A stretch of DNA of 64,000 nt from Hanleya hanleyi (lineage: Eukaryota; Mollusca; Polyplacophora; Lepidopleurida; Hanleyidae), in assembly GCA_036873755.1 (NCBI GenBank), contig JAVTVY010045495.1, positions 143,089-207,088 of the forward strand. Reading direction: 5' to 3'. The stretch's first letter is position 1, and each line of letters starts with the position of its first letter. Shown here piece after piece: positions 53,383 to 64,000 of this stretch. The notes below the pieces were generated by a model, which saw only the letters and a list, made by a program, of their open reading frames with translations, did not search any database and had not been told where the DNA came from. Both the position numbers and the translations under genes were made by a program.

Positions 53383-53432
53383 TCTTGTTGGGCGCTCAAC
53401 ATTTACTCTATAGGCCTACTACATTTTCAACC

Positions 53433-53860
53433 ATGTCACTGCGAAGAAGAATTGCCCGTAAGTGTGAGTTTTAGCACGTGGATTTATTAAATATATCGGT
53501 GATTGTTCACTGAACGTCCTTCGAATGCGGTAAATGTTTCAACCCGAAAATCACTAGTACTCTGTACGAGTAATTACACTGTGAAATATTGTGAAAATTA
53601 TATCGTAAATTAATGATCGTGCAGTATTCCTTTGTAATTCATACATGTAGATGTGTTCTTTATGGTATTTTTAATGTAATTTCAGTACCAAGGCACGCAT
53701 TCATCAAATTTTGTATTTGACGGAAAGACTCGCCACATTAAAACTGTCCATTTGCCAAATGGAGATATGTTTGCGCCATGGGAGAGAGATTTACAAGGCG
53801 ACCATTCTGGTCGTATCGGCGTATCGTCTGGCGTTGCATGCATTGAACCGACCCAATAAA
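53433..53860 (+). CDS. Possible small two-exon gene (weak)
   Basis: ATG at 53,433 in a fair context, then GTAAGT donor at 53,458. A pyrimidine/AG acceptor (TTTCAG) ends at 53,685. The segment 53,686-53,856 is open for 57 codons with a protein-like composition, ends in TAA and overlaps an AATAAA (53,855-53,860). However, direct joining puts the first exon in a different phase from this frame, so either another donor or acceptor (for example the AG at ~53,692) is used or the call is wrong. No known domain. Confidence 0.25.
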
Positions 53861-54620
53861 GTTATCATTGAAGACCAGAGAACATAATCTGACAAAATTA
53901 CTTATATCTCCCTTTTATAATGGTATATATATAGGCAGTTGGTGTGTGTTCAGATGAGTCAATAACATTGAATGTCATAATTCTAAACACATGGCACAGC
54001 ACAACATTTTACCGAAAACGCGGGGGTGTTTTTTTTAAAGAGAAAACGTGTAAAAATATTGAGAATATCTATGTGAGCACAGGTAAGTGAATTCAGTTAA
54101 CTTGTTTATTGTAGTTATAAACAGCTGACATGGAACAACATTGTAGAGTAAATGCAGTTTATTATTTCAAGAGATTAGACGCAGAAATATACAGCATATT
54201 AAGTAATCTACAGCCACCTCCAACCTGGGCGTCTTGGACAAACGACAAGAATACCATGTTGATAGTATGTTTACAGGCCCATATTTACACCATCACATTT
54301 GATTTGACAAAGTAATCAAAATTCTGTACGTTTTCTACATGAAAATCCTTGCCCTAAAATATAAACTTTCCCAAACTAACCGTGCGTAAAATAACCATTT
54401 ATCATGTCTATGAAAACATTATTTCTTAATTTTTTTCTCAAAAATGAGATACACAAAATTCGCATTTGCATGTACTTTGCTCCAGACACAAATAGAAACT
54501 GGGAGGAAATAAATGTTTTATCAGTCTATAAATGGTCGGGAGAAATCGCCATCGGGCAGGGGCAAAGGGACAATTGGTGCGCAAGATGAATGCTAATACT
54601 GTTATATGGAATATGAAATA
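53861..54620. other. Gene-free host sequence
   Basis: Short frames at 54,130-54,315 and 54,404-54,589 without recognisable domain. Confidence 0.35.
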
Positions 54621-54697
54621 GGTCTTTGGATTATGGACGCGGATATTCTCTAATGGACGACGGCTGGATTATGAATGACGGACTAGACGCTTGTAAT
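54621..54697 (+). repeat. 77-bp dispersed repeat, second full copy
   Basis: Appears identical by eye to 43,746-43,822, 10.9 kb away. Confidence 0.8.
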
Positions 54698-54829
54698 TAT
54701 CAATGGTGAGAAATGTAGACATATATCGTCCATGTTTTCAATTTACCCCAGTAGTAAAGAAGTCGTAAATCTCTTGGTATTTTGGACGGGAATAATGCCA
54801 CAGGGAATGTGAGTCGTCTGGGATGTACC

Positions 54830-55540
54830 ATGACGCCACGGAATACGTCACGTCCGGTGATAACATCACGTCCGATTACGTGACTTCCGGTCTAGTCGTG
54901 TGGGGGGTCACTTACGATAACGTGACAGGGGAGGATATAAATCTAGGATTTTCTGGAAAAAATGCGGAAAACGGACATTACACAGTCAAATTGGACTAAG
55001 TGGACCCTACGTGGTCGTAAGAGGTCGTGCAGGGTCTCGACTTTGAAGCGCTCGTCAAGATCGGTCGCGTGACTGAGGAGTGGATGCAAAACTAGGACTT
55101 CCTTGAAAAACGGACTGAGTGTGAAAAGCGGACTTTACATCCTGTCATGTGTATATGGGTCATATGGAATCGAGCAGGCTTGGGGAACGCTCCGTAAGTG
55201 GTTGGATGCCACACTAGGACTTTCCAGAAAATAAAAACCGGAAAAGTGAACGAAATACAGGAAAACGGAATGCGCATCAGGTCACGTGTATATGGGTCTA
55301 CATGGGTCGTACAGGGTGGAGGAACACTCGTCGACGGCACCAGAAATGATGTCATGGTGCATATTCGGGTACGCACCGGTGATTTAGGGACAATCCTGGG
55401 TCCACATATAGCGTACAGGATCTTGGCTTGATGCTCTCGGCATGTAGACTACGACTGGGATGGTTTTAATCGAAAGTGATGTTAAAGTGTACATGCCCAG
55501 TCGAGGAGTAGTAGAGAAAGTTACATTTTAGGGATGAGAA
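54830..55540. repeat. Decayed relative of the palindrome arrays, second place
   Basis: 54,830-54,900 holds several ACGTCAC and ACTTCCGG motifs. 54,960-55,540 repeats 'AAAACTAGGA.TT', 'GGACTTTACA' and 'GCTCGTC.A' blocks shared with 47,940-48,050. Near 55,380-55,530 the array order 'GGGACAATC..GGTCCA', 'TAGACTACGA', 'GTACATGCCCAGTCG' and 'GTAGTAGAGAAAG' appears. Confidence 0.55.
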
Positions 55541-55644
55541 CGCTAAATGAACCGTTCAGGTGGGTGTTGGGGATACGATGGGCGATATGATGTAGTTGGC
55601 AGGGCACGAGGGATCTGTCTAACCTGACAGTGGTAACTGCCCTT

Positions 55645-55745
55645 GGGTACAGAGTGAATGAGTGAATGAGTGAACGAGTGAGTTAGAAGTGAACGAATGA
55701 GTTAGTTAGATGTGAGTACGACACACATACACACGCACACACACC
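55645..55745. repeat. (TGAG)n and (AC)n microsatellites
   Basis: GTGAATGAGTGAATGAGTGA-type repeats, then ACACACATACACACGCACAC. Confidence 0.8.
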
Positions 55746-55984
55746 AAATACCTAGTCCATATTCTCCTAACACGTTAACTCAATCAGATGAGAGATGGAG
55801 AACCAAAAAATCGTGTATTTCATATTTAGTATCCCCTCCATCACATTGCAATCCATACCGCGTGAGCCGCGCTCGGTGTGTTACCAATCCTCGTGAGCTA
55901 TTATGCATGCATCAGACACATCATCGGCCGTGTTGACTCTTGTCCAATCAGGAAATTACTTTGACATCTACCTTGTAGTAATAG

Positions 55985-56585
55985 TACAAACATTCTCTTT
56001 GAGATAGTTTATGGATATAAATGATTTGCGTTAAAGATTATTTGACTCTTGGTGACCGTAGAGGAGACCCGTTGTTTTTTTCGACTAACTGGATAACTGT
56101 AGAGTACAGATTTATGGGAATGGCTTTATCGAGGAGCGAATATACATCATAATGACAGTTTGCTTATTTTTACCAGGCTGATTTCATCTAAAGCATCCAA
56201 TTTTGTCTCGTTTTCAATACAAACCATAGGCTCGATAAAAGAGTCCACAGTATCATATTTCTGTGTACTACATGGTACATTAGTAATGGTATTAGATATT
56301 TGCTGTATAGATCCATAAAACAATTTTCTCCCCTATACTGACATATAGTTTGTGTGATGGTACAATTACGTCTTATAGCCACAAAATACACTTGCCAGAA
56401 GTATTTTTCAATATGAAATCACTCGACAGTACGGGATAAATGGAAAGAATTTGTACTCTCAAGGGATGTACAAACATTCTCTTTCAGGTGATATATGGAT
56501 ATAACAGGCTTGCGTTAAAGATTATTTGACTATTGGTGATCGGAGGGAGACCCTCTAGAGACTGGATAACTCTAGAGTGCACTCT
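55985..56585. repeat. Diverged direct duplication (two copies, ~485 bp apart)
   Basis: 55,985-56,112 and 56,470-56,583 share ACAAACATTCTCTTT, 'TGCGTTAAAGATTATTTGAC' and 'CTGGATAACT..AGAGT' blocks. Confidence 0.7.
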
Positions 56586-56837
56586 AATAGTAAATACTGT
56601 ACAATTCCTGAATAATGGTCAAGGAAATCTTCAACTCGGTGTGATAGTCATCTTTTGGGAAAAATCCTGTTTGATATGATCATTGTATATCTCTGTTCCG
56701 ATGCTTTCTCATCCCCGAAAATACTGATACGCAAAAAAGATCTTGAGTGAAATCCGTATCTGGACCCTTTGCATGCATGTTATCTTTTAATCTTTGTATT
56801 ATATATAAACATTCGTGATCTCAGTATAATATACGCG

Positions 56838-56990
56838 TACCGCGGTAATTATGCAAGAATGGCTGCGCACTAATTACTGTGCTCCTACCGCGTTGCTACT
56901 GCATTGCTACTGCGCGACCACCGCGTTGCTACCGCGTTGGTACTGCGCCTACCGCACTGCTACTGGGCCTCTACCGCGCAAGACTTGACT
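56838..56990. repeat. GC-rich minisatellite, second place
   Basis: Units such as TACCGCGTTGC and TACTGCATTGC, as in 44,690-44,815. Both blocks begin next to CGCGGTAATTA. Confidence 0.75.
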
Positions 56991-58943
56991 TTTAATGAGA
57001 GCGTTACTGTACATTGGAATCAATCTGGCAGAAAGAACGTTCAATCGCAGATATAGTTGGATAAATATCAATATAGATCAGATAAGGACCTGGTGTGCGC
57101 GAAAACTATAATCAAATACTCCCATATACCTTGGCTTTGTGAATACGATATACATCTGCGACGTTTTGGAAGAAAGACTTCGTATTAGTGCGTTAGTCCT
57201 TATTATGTTCTGCTAAATACACATCATCAAATGCACTATAGACGAGCGGCGAGCCCGGAAGAGACTAATTTATCCGATCCCATAACTGTCGTTCTTCAAA
57301 ATGCCGCAGTTAACACCAATAGCAATGCCAAAGGACCACATACTTTGTATGTCGTAGTAACAAATATAATAAGATAATTCTGCGTAATCAAATAATTCAC
57401 AATTCTGCCACAGCCGATCAGCCGACTTGCTGCCTAAAACCGATTGCAAATTTGAACTTCAATAACAAAAGTAATTATGGCAAAACTGCCAAACCATTAT
57501 GGCATGTGGTTAAACCCATAATCCCAGAGGAACGTAATCACAATTTTTTCTTCGCGTATATCACCCGCTTGTTTACCCTACTCACACCATCGCCTCATAC
57601 CTGGTAGATTATAAGCCTTGCAGGGTTCACAACCGTGTCATTGTCGTTAACCTTCAGTTAGTCACCGTGAATTATCTCAATCAATAATGTTTAGTAATGC
57701 GCGCTATATCGCAGCTGTGCATCGAATGACGAACTGCTCCCTCACTCAGTCTGTGTTGATGCAACGACCGCTCCTCGGTCATGTGACCACTTCCGCCCAA
57801 GAGTTGAAAACAACAAGGACCACCGGTGTGCGTTCCAGCCAAAATCATCATTTTCGTGGAATTTATTGCTAGCCTGACAAATCGATGGAGAACCACTCTT
57901 CAGGTACAGAACATAGAATATTCTGAGCGTTGTGTCGACTTGTTGTTGACACACAATTATGTTATTAGCGTCGAAAAACATGCTGAACTGATACTTTCAT
58001 TTTCACGCTCCCCGCTAATTCTATGGAACAGTCCATTTATTAATGGGGGTGTACTGGTTTGTTATGATCGAAACTACGTTACGATATAGGTTAAATCCAC
58101 CCCGATTTCAGTGATTCATGATTGAGATTAGATTGTGCATTTCTAATAATAGAATAATATTTCATGAGCACATTATATAAACGTTGTTGATTATGAAGTA
58201 CATGCTCAGACCATATGGTCTCCCCCCCCCCCTTCCCGTTTTCTCCCGGTTGTATTTCGCTCATGTGTTCAAGTTCGTGTAATCTCAACAGATTTATATC
58301 AGTAAAATGCAATGTTTGATGTGAAACAATTGGAGACATAATTTGTGCTAACATTCCTAACTGATCTAGAATACATTGAAGCTACATTGATTTGATATTG
58401 TAAAGAGCATGTGAGTCTCAGAGATGCAGAAGTAGCTATTTTTAGATTATTGCTAAATAAGGATGATGCAATGATAAATGCACTGACTGACCTTTTCATC
58501 TATCGAGATCAGAATTAATTGATATTTCATTTTGAATTGTTATGATTTGTCTATGACCATGATAATGGTATACAGTTTCCAAATGTAATTATTTCTATGG
58601 AAGACCAGTGATGTCATAATACAGTATTTTTGTATGGAAGACCAAAAGTGTCACACTGCGGTATTGAATTGAGAAAAACGCAAATAAGTGCAGAAGTCAA
58701 ACATTTATGTTCTGTAACAGATGTAATCTGTGATTGTTTTCATTTACTGATCTGATTTATTGTATTAATATTTCAGAACGCTGAATACAGTGTTACAAGA
58801 AATTTCCATCGGTGTTGTGTCAATTTTATCCCAGTTGTTCCATAATTCTGAAGAGTGCCGAAGCCTATTGTGTCGACAGAGAGACAGTTTGAAGGCTTGC
58901 TACAACGTGGTAATTGGGTTAAAATTGGGATATTGAAACTAAG
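56991..58943. other. Sequence upstream of the BEL element; LTR not identified
   Basis: A 5' LTR and primer-binding site should lie here, but without the 3' LTR (outside the window) I cannot delimit them. A CA-ACG-TGGTAATTGGGTT stretch near 58,902-58,921 could be an LTR end and primer-binding site. No host gene recognised. Confidence 0.35.
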
Positions 58944-60569
58944 ATGGCTGAAGTTGAAGTACACGTGGTCAATGAATCAGACATTGTTGAAGATGATTCA
59001 AATGGAGGTCAAGATGGAGGCCAAGGCCAGGGCCAAGCTCCTGAAGAGGAGCATCAACATCCTGCTCTAGACGAAGACAGAGCAAACGAGATCAAGGGAC
59101 GAAGAAAACAACTTCGGAGCAAAATTACGAGAGCGATGAATCGTGTGCGTGACTCGACAAATCGTCGCGATATGAATCAGCGAAGATTACAGAAGGAAAC
59201 TTGTGAGATTCGTAAAGACTATACTACTGCCTGTGGACTGCATAACGAGTTGTATGATCATGTGCCAAGTACCGAACATTCAAGATTGGACAGATGGGAA
59301 TCTGACCTATCTAATGACATATTTTCCTTTGAAGAAGAAATGGAAGACTATTTAGCTTCTTTGAGGCACTCTGAAACTAGTAGTATAGAACGCGCGACTC
59401 AACGTACTGACCATGAACCAGCAATCGTGGCACGACCACAAATAGTGACAAGAAGTGTCAGTGCCCGTCTGTCTTCAATAGAAGAGTTGTCCGCTTCCGG
59501 AAACATGTCACCTGACCAGACGTCATCACTACAGAGACAGCGTAATCTTTCAGAGGCTTCGTCGCCAGTGCATGTGGCACCAGAGACCGTGAATCCGAGT
59601 AACAATCAGTACCATCAAGGCAGACTCCCCTTTGATTCATGGATAGATGGTCTAACTGAATTTAGAGAAACTGAGCTTCCAGAACTTGTACGGGACATGT
59701 CTGTAGCCGATGCGCTATATAGACTTGAAGCCAGTAAGGACATTCCCACTGTTAAGCTAAGCAAATTTGATGGCAACCCCCTTATGTATGTAGAATTTAT
59801 TGAAAGCTTTAAGATACATGTGCATGATAAACACCACCTGTCGGATGATATCAGAATGGTACAATTGAAAATGCATGTTACAGGGGAAGCAGAAAGAGCA
59901 ATTTCAGGTCTTGGTTCAGGGGGTGTTATGTACGCAACTGCGTTAAAAATGTTAAAAGAGCAGTTTGGGCAACCAAGTATAATTGCTAGAGCTTTCATTA
60001 ACAGGTTAACCAAAGGTTCTAAAATCACGTCTAACAATAGACAAGGTTTACGTGATCTGTCACTTGATATTGTGAATTGTTTAACTACCTTGCAACGTAT
60101 GAGTTACTTTGCAGATGCCAATGCAACAGAGAGCCTTAGGCAGATTGTCAAGCGGTTTCCGGATCATCTGATTCTCAAGTGGAAGAGCACCGTGACTGAG
60201 ATCCGAGAGGGTGGTCGAACGCCGACCCTAGAGCATATCAGCAACTTTCTTCGCAAACATGTCAAAGCTGCATTTGACCCTGACTTTGGTGACATTGAAA
60301 GTAGTCGAAAGCCAGATTGGAAAGGTGGACAGAACAAGGATCGTCGATTCGGTGTGCATTCAGCACAAAATCAGTCTGCTCAAGGGAGGAAACCCATGAA
60401 ATGTTATGTTTGTGAAGAAAGCCACCGTGTGACAGACTGCCCAACCTTTACAGATTCTTCAGTTTCCGAGAGAATACAGCTGGTTAAGAACAACCGGCTT
60501 TGCTTTGGCTGTTTAGTCAAAGGTCACATGACCAAAGAATGTAGGAAAAATGTCAAAGAAAAAATGTGA
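58944..60569 (+). CDS. BEL/Pao Gag
   Basis: 541 residues. A charged N-terminal helical region (residues ~40-130) fits coiled-coil Gag of BEL elements. A DUF1759-type capsid domain follows, from about LSKFDGNPL (residue ~271) to residue ~440. Two C2HC zinc knuckles near the end (CYVCEESHRVTDC and CFGCLVKGHMTKEC) bind nucleic acid. The frame ends at a TGA inside an A-rich run. The protease frame starts in the overlap 60,550-60,569, one base ahead. Confidence 0.9.
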   Translation: MAEVEVHVVNESDIVEDDSNGGQDGGQGQGQAPEEEHQHPALDEDRANEIKGRRKQLRSKITRAMNRVRDSTNRRDMNQRRLQKETCEIRKDYTTACGLHNELYDHVPSTEHSRLDRWESDLSNDIFSFEEEMEDYLASLRHSETSSIERATQRTDHEPAIVARPQIVTRSVSARLSSIEELSASGNMSPDQTSSLQRQRNLSEASSPVHVAPETVNPSNNQYHQGRLPFDSWIDGLTEFRETELPELVRDMSVADALYRLEASKDIPTVKLSKFDGNPLMYVEFIESFKIHVHDKHHLSDDIRMVQLKMHVTGEAERAISGLGSGGVMYATALKMLKEQFGQPSIIARAFINRLTKGSKITSNNRQGLRDLSLDIVNCLTTLQRMSYFADANATESLRQIVKRFPDHLILKWKSTVTEIREGGRTPTLEHISNFLRKHVKAAFDPDFGDIESSRKPDWKGGQNKDRRFGVHSAQNQSAQGRKPMKCYVCEESHRVTDCPTFTDSSVSERIQLVKNNRLCFGCLVKGHMTKECRKNVKEKM

Positions 60570-61050
60570 CCAAAATGGCTGCACCAGGATGCACCATCCC
60601 TTACTCCATACTGATCCCCCGAGTGCCAGTAGTGCAAATTCGACTTTGGACCGAGATGGTATTCTACCTGTTGTGAGAGCACGCTTTAGGTCACAAAATG
60701 GGCGTGTTCGAGAAGGAAATATCCTAGTGGATAGTGGAGCAGGTACGACCATAATAAGAAAGGACTTTGCCAGGGCATTGGGTCTGCAGGGACCACGAGA
60801 GGGTCTAGAATTGTCAGTCGTAGGTGGCGAAAGATTAGGCCAAAAGGACAGCAGGAGAGTGAAAGTTTGGGTATCTCCAGTATGTGGGGGAGAAGAGTTC
60901 GAAGTGGAAGCCCACGAAATAGACAAAACTGTTGTAAGTGTCCCTCCACTGGATAGACCATGGTTGTCATCATTTGTGCACTTATCAGATACAGAACTCT
61001 CCCATAAGGCAGGGCCCATTGATTTAATCCTCGAGTTCAATACAGTCATC
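60570..61050 (+). pseudogene. BEL/Pao aspartic protease segment
   Basis: Begins with a third Cys/His motif (C-x4-C-x4-HH, start near 60,561) and contains the active site VDSGAG near 60,728. The frame differs from Gag and from RT. A second frame change between about 61,029 and 61,050 joins it to the RT frame; the other frame runs on to 61,167 without family character. Confidence 0.82.
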
Positions 61051-61055
61051 TTCAT

Positions 61056-62861
61056 GTGGAAGAGGAGATCCGTCAGGGATTGCCGTTCGAACCCGTTGGA
61101 AAACGGACCAAACTGGGATGGTTCGTCATGGGAGCTAACAGTTGTAAGACATCGATTTGTTCTGTAAACTTTGTCGAGAAAGTTGACATGGGCACATTTT
61201 ATGCACTAGAGACACTAGGAGTTCGTGTGCCAGACTGTTCATGTCCAAAACGAGTGATCTCCCCTGATGATAAAAGGGCCATGAACATGTTGGAGAGTTC
61301 CTGCCACAAAGTAGGTGACAGGTACGTGATTGGTCTTCCATGGAAGAAAGACCCAACTCTACTGCCGGACAACCACTTTCTTGCCGAAAAGAGACTCTTA
61401 ACTCTTGAGAGAAGTTTGCTGAAAAGCCCTGAGAAGGCAGAGATGTACAACAAAGCTGTACATGAATATGAGAAGAACCAGTGGGCAGTGCCATTGACAA
61501 GCGACGAGTTGAAGGCTGAAATGAAGCCAGTGTACTACTTACCACACCACGGGGTGTACCGCCCAGATAAGCCGAGTACACCTCTTCGAGTCGTCTTTGA
61601 TCCGGCCTGCTACTACAAAGGAGTGTCCTTAAACTCCTTTCTTCACAAGGGACCATGCCTCATTGGAGATCTGCTAGGGGTGCTGCTGCGGTTCAGGGAA
61701 GAAAGGGTCGCATTTGTGGGAGATATCTCCAAGATGTTTTTACAAATTCTTCTAACAGAACAAGACTCGCAGGTCCACCGATTCATGTGGAGATACCTGG
61801 ATACAACCAAAGCCCCAACTGTATACCGTCTGACACGAGTAACCTTTGGGGACAAGCCGTCGCCAGATATGGCCAGCTTTGTGATGTTGAAGCTGGCAGA
61901 AGAGTTCAAAACTACTTACCCGGAAGCTTCGATCATTCTTCAGCGCGATCGATACGTGGATGATCTGATCCACTCCTGCAAGACGGCAGATGAAGCTGTT
62001 GAGCGGATGCAAGGTTTGAACGAGGTCTTGGCAAATGGCAGTTTCACTATTAAGGAGTGGTTCTGTTCGTCAGAGGATGCCAAGGCTCTTGTCAAACAGA
62101 ACAGTCTAAAGCCTGTGATCAAGGAATCCAGCTTGATTGCTGAGGATAAACCAGGATTGAAACCTGTTCCAGATGTTGTGGACAAACAGGAAAACGTGAA
62201 GACACTCGGTGTCTGTTGGAACTCTAGCACAGATAGCATTCACTTCCAGGTGAAGGACATGGAAGTAGAGACACTCACCAAACGGACTGTTTTATCTAGG
62301 ATGTCAATGCTATATGACCCCCTTGGATTAGCGTCGGTTGTCACTGTGAAGGCGAGAATTGCCATGCAAGCCATTTGGAGACTGAAGGATGTTCACTGGG
62401 ATGATCCTCTTCCGAATGATCTATGCGAGTTGTGGCAGCGTCTGTTCCGGGATATGAAGAAACTCGAGACCATACAACTTCCGAGATGTTTGAAGCCAGA
62501 AAAGACATCTGGTACACCAGAGTTACATGTTTTCGCCGATGCCAGTGCTGTGGCCTACGGGGCAGTGGCATATCTCCTATGGCCCACTTCAGATGGACCG
62601 AGTGTTCGATTGGTATCTGCAAAGGCGAGAGTAGCACCTCTTCAACAAACAACCATCCCGAGATTAGAGCTCATGGCTGCGCTCATCGCATGTAGGTTGG
62701 CCAAGACTATAGTTGATGAACTAAGGGAACAGCCAAGTGTTACCTTATGGTCCGACTCCCAAATTGTGCTCCACTGGATTCAGTCAGAGTCGATCACCTT
62801 GAAGGCCTTTGTGGGCGTAAGAGTCGCTGAAATCCAGTCTACATGGAATTCTGCCAATTGA
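61056..62861 (+). pseudogene. BEL/Pao reverse transcriptase and RNase H
   Basis: 601 open codons. The RT palm blocks include 'PLRVVFDPA' near 61,580, 'GDISKMF' near 61,720 and the catalytic YVDD at 61,953-61,964. RNase H follows from about 62,525 ('VFADAS', 'PRLELMAA', 'LWSDSQI'). The frame stops at TGA 62,859-62,861, where the reading continues directly in the same frame. This position normally has Trp, so a single TGG-to-TGA change explains it. Confidence 0.9.
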
Positions 62862-64000
62862 AAATTTGTTCCAACGCTCATGAATCCCGCGGATGACCTG
62901 AGCAGAGGTATACAAGTCGACGAAATGTGTGGACGTTGGATGAATGGGCCAGAATTTCTCAGCAGACCAAAGGATGAATGGCCAGAGCAACCGCCATTCC
63001 GTGTTCCGTCAGAGGATGTTGAGCGCAAAAAGCCTAAACCTGTCTGTGCGATTGTAAAAACTGTTCCACCAATTGACTGTCATGTGTTCCCCAGCTGGCC
63101 AAGGCTGTTGAGAGTAACCGCATATTGCCTTCGCTTCATCTACAATCTGAAATGCAAGATCGTAGACCCTTCTGAAATGATCAAGATACTCTTCAGCGTC
63201 AGGAGATAGAAAAGGCTGAAAACTACTGGATCATCACCGTTCAGAGAGACCTATGTGATTGGAATGAGAGATATCGATATCTTGCTCCCTTCGTAGAGAA
63301 TGGAATCATCAGAGTAGGTGGGCGACTTCGTCGATCGTCTCTACCGTATGAACAGATCCACCCGATTCTACTTCCTGCCTCACACATTGTGTCCAAGTTG
63401 GTTTTGAGGGATACCCACAACAGGATGGGTCATCCAGGTTCTGAGAGAACCTTGTGTGAGAGCAGACGGAAATATTGGATCGTCAAAGGACGCAACCTTG
63501 TCAGAGACATTGTAAGGAACTGTACCATTTGTCGTAAACTTCGGCAGCCACCTCATGCGACCATGATGGCTGATCTTCCTCCAGAAAGACTTACACCATT
63601 CTCCCCTACATTTACGACATCAGGAGTCGACTTGTTTGGACCCTTTAACCTGAAGTACGGGAGAAACAAGACTACCAAAGCATGGGGTGCTCTATTCACT
63701 TGTGCCACAGTTCGCGCCATTCATTTGGAAATCGTGGATGGCTTGTCCACCCAGTCATTTCTTCAAGCATTGCGGCGTTTCGTAGCCCATCATGGATGGC
63801 CAGTCACCATTATCTCGGATAATGGTACATCGTTCGTAGGTGCTCAGAACGAATTGAAGAAGCTTCTCCGGGAAGGCCGAAAGCAAATTCAAGAATTTGC
63901 TATGCTACATAAGGTGAAATGGAAGTTTATCACCCCTCTAAGCCCACACCAGGGAGGCTTTTATGAGAGCCTGATTAAGCAAACTAAACGTGCATTACAA
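62862..64000 (+). pseudogene. BEL/Pao pol C-terminal part with integrase, cut by the window
   Basis: From 62,862 the frame continues with the NPADDLSRG block to TAG 63,207-63,209. A frameshift near 63,165-63,185 moves the reading to another frame that stays open to base 64,000. That part has the integrase zinc motif (THNRMGHPGS, then CTICRKL), a GVDLFGP block with the first catalytic Asp near 63,630, SDNGTSF with the second near 63,820, and the Glu in GGFYESL near 63,970, spaced as in BEL integrases. Confidence 0.88.

Larger units (their letters stand above)
58944..64000 (+). mobile_element. BEL/Pao LTR retrotransposon, partial and degraded
   Basis: Gag, aspartic protease, reverse transcriptase, RNase H and integrase in BEL/Pao order on the + strand, running off the right edge. 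At least three frame changes and one stop interrupt the reading, so the copy is not autonomous, unless the gag-pro frame change is programmed. Confidence 0.93.

Noticed and set aside
57681..58089. Overlapping frames on both strands as a host gene
   Set aside because: No splice pattern, domain or start context; frames on opposite strands over the same bases.
58902..58921. Primer-binding site and 5' LTR end of the BEL element
   Set aside because: The TGGTAATTGGGTT stretch is suggestive only; without the 3' LTR in the window no LTR border can be proven.

Overview
The window looks like genomic DNA of a mollusc (gastropod or bivalve). It is AT-rich and packed with transposons. Three times (about 21.77, 44.12 and 45.06 kb) it carries a short repeat tail of the kind common in molluscan genomes: a 'tatagctgaaa..ttgctgaatgcgacgttaaac' type block followed by a CT- or ACTC-type microsatellite. 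I found no confident host protein gene; the recognisable genes all belong to mobile or viral elements.

Region 1 (1 to about 7,340) is the right part of a Polinton/Maverick (adintovirus-like) element, read on the + strand. It holds a packaging ATPase, a small basic protein with a hydrophobic tail, a proline-rich protein, a penton-like minor capsid protein, a pX-like core protein, a double-jelly-roll major capsid protein and an adenain-type protease. ATPase, protease and the two small proteins are open. The proline-rich, penton and major capsid genes are each broken by frameshifts, so this is a decaying copy. Polymerase and integrase are not in the window and would lie to the left. After the protease come hairpin repeats, a poly(A) signal, a GC-rich regulatory stretch, a tandem array built around TGCGCATGCGCA, and an apparent element end.

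Region 2 (about 8,300 to 21,600) is the most striking: an imperfect palindrome of about 13 kb centred at 14,748/14,749. Each arm carries, from the centre outward, nested GC-rich hairpins, a (GT)n tract, two related genes for three-finger C2H2 proteins pointing outward, a stem-loop plus poly(A) signal, and three kinds of tandem arrays full of NRF1-type (TGCGCATGCGCA) and CRE-type (TGACGTCA) sites. Two features tie it to Region 1: its right end resembles the end of the Polinton, and the ATPase and the outer zinc-finger genes share a 3'-UTR stem-loop with a constant 10-nt loop and changing but still paired stems. My reading is a head-to-head (snap-back) terminal fragment of a Polinton-type virus that was integrated.

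Region 3 (21.6 to 58.9 kb) is host DNA full of repeats: fold-back MITEs, TTAA-flanked piggyBac-like MITEs, a TA-flanked mariner-like MITE, a tRNA-derived SINE head, a broken RNase H-bearing LINE split by a 4.64-kb TIR transposon with TTA target duplication, a 494-bp tandem repeat, a ~440-bp dispersed/tandem repeat family, a small fossil palindrome related to the centre of the 13-kb palindrome, and decayed relatives of the palindrome arrays near 48 and 55 kb. Region 4 (58,944 to the end) is a degraded BEL/Pao LTR retrotransposon (gag, protease, RT, RNase H, integrase) that runs off the right edge.
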